Shown: positions 40,939 through 41,152 of the stretch, in pieces
Position numbering within the stretch: position 1 is the stretch's first letter
How the letters are laid out: each line of letters opens with the position of its first letter
NCBI GenBank assembly: GCA_030428695.1
Contig: JAUIEM010000021.1
Span: 1-41,152, forward strand
Direction of reading: 5' to 3'
DNA: 41,152 bases
From: a bacterium
GTDB lineage: Bacteria > Planctomycetota > J058 > JAJDCP01
Made by a program: the position numbers and the translations under genes
The notes under the pieces: generated by a model
Told to the model about the DNA's origin: nothing
What the model saw: only the letters and a program-made list of their open reading frames with translations
Databases searched by the model: none

Positions 40939-41152
40939 GTGTTGAGAACGCTCAGTCCCAGGATCGCGCTCGTGATCCTGCTCTGTGTCGTCGCGGTGGG
41001 GTGCACCAAGAGGAGGAAGGGATCGACCGAGCTGGTCCAGCCGAAGATCCACTTCATCCTGCACTGTACCGATGACGAGTACAGCGTGTTTGATGACGAC
41101 TTCGAGAATCTGAAGGACGAGACGATCTTCGGCGCCTCGTCGATCTTTTCCC
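40939..41152 (+). CDS. Putative lipoprotein, 5' part only
   Basis: The frame opens with GTG at 40939, preceded by GGAGG six bases upstream, and stays open to the window edge. It begins VLRTLSPRIALVILLCVVAV, then GCTKRRKG: a hydrophobic signal followed by a lipobox-like VGC. The next part reads KIHFILHCTDDEYSVFDDDF, with many acidic residues. The family is not recognised. It is divergent from the other small lipoprotein gene. Confidence 0.72.
   Translation, partial: MLRTLSPRIALVILLCVVAVGCTKRRKGSTELVQPKIHFILHCTDDEYSVFDDDFENLKDETIFGASSIFS

Noticed and set aside
40803..41057. 84-codon minus-strand frame at the window end
   Set aside because: It overlaps the signal peptide and ribosome site of the plus-strand lipoprotein and has no ribosome site of its own.

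Overview
The window is uniformly GC-rich and tightly packed, and almost every third codon position is G or C. It carries no tRNA, rRNA, insertion sequence, integrase or CRISPR array that I can see. The gene content suggests a Planctomycetota-like bacterium: an ECF sigma factor translationally coupled to a membrane Ser/Thr kinase with a formylglycine-generating-enzyme-like sensor, a Minf_1886-family protein, a long PrkA, a DUF2723 glycosyltransferase, FHA and STAS proteins, WG repeats and many lipoproteins. The phylum is inferred from family content, not from a marker gene.

Layout. 1-442: 3' end of a GGDEF gene. 452-9272, minus strand: a coiled-coil protein, a bestrophin channel, a GST, a pseudokinase-like protein, a 56-residue protein, a putative ADP-ribosyltransferase-fold protein, and a 1487-residue membrane protein with a voltage-sensor-like module. 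9360-12519, plus strand: a small lipoprotein, holB (clamp-loader delta prime), a Minf_1886 protein and a secreted caspase/gingipain-like protein. 12704-17358, minus strand: the ECF sigma/kinase pair and a lipoprotein, with a hexanucleotide repeat array between them. 17647-22970: a WG-repeat protein facing a DUF2723, STAS, FHA cluster. 23116-30703, plus strand: a helical unknown, PrkA, a degenerate GGDEF-EAL protein, a DUF2310-like zinc-ribbon protein and a 2-dehydropantoate reductase. 30731-35517: a lipoprotein, a stand-alone STAS protein, and a coupled pair made of an AstE/AspA-type deacylase and a methyltransferase-ATP-grasp fusion. 35795-41152: an SCP-x-like thiolase, a histidine kinase whose phospho-accepting His is missing, an NtrC-type activator, a lipoprotein, and the start of another lipoprotein.

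Much of the window is signal transduction: c-di-GMP turnover, Ser/Thr phosphorylation and its FHA readers, STAS switches, ECF and sigma-54 control. Several of these proteins have lost canonical catalytic residues (pseudokinase, degenerate GGDEF, His-less kinase), which suggests allosteric or scaffold roles. The most unusual loci are the ADP-ribosyltransferase-like gene, the methyltransferase-ATP-grasp fusion with its coupled deacylase, the voltage-sensor giant, and the His-less sensor kinase. All functions are read from motifs and context; no database search was run.
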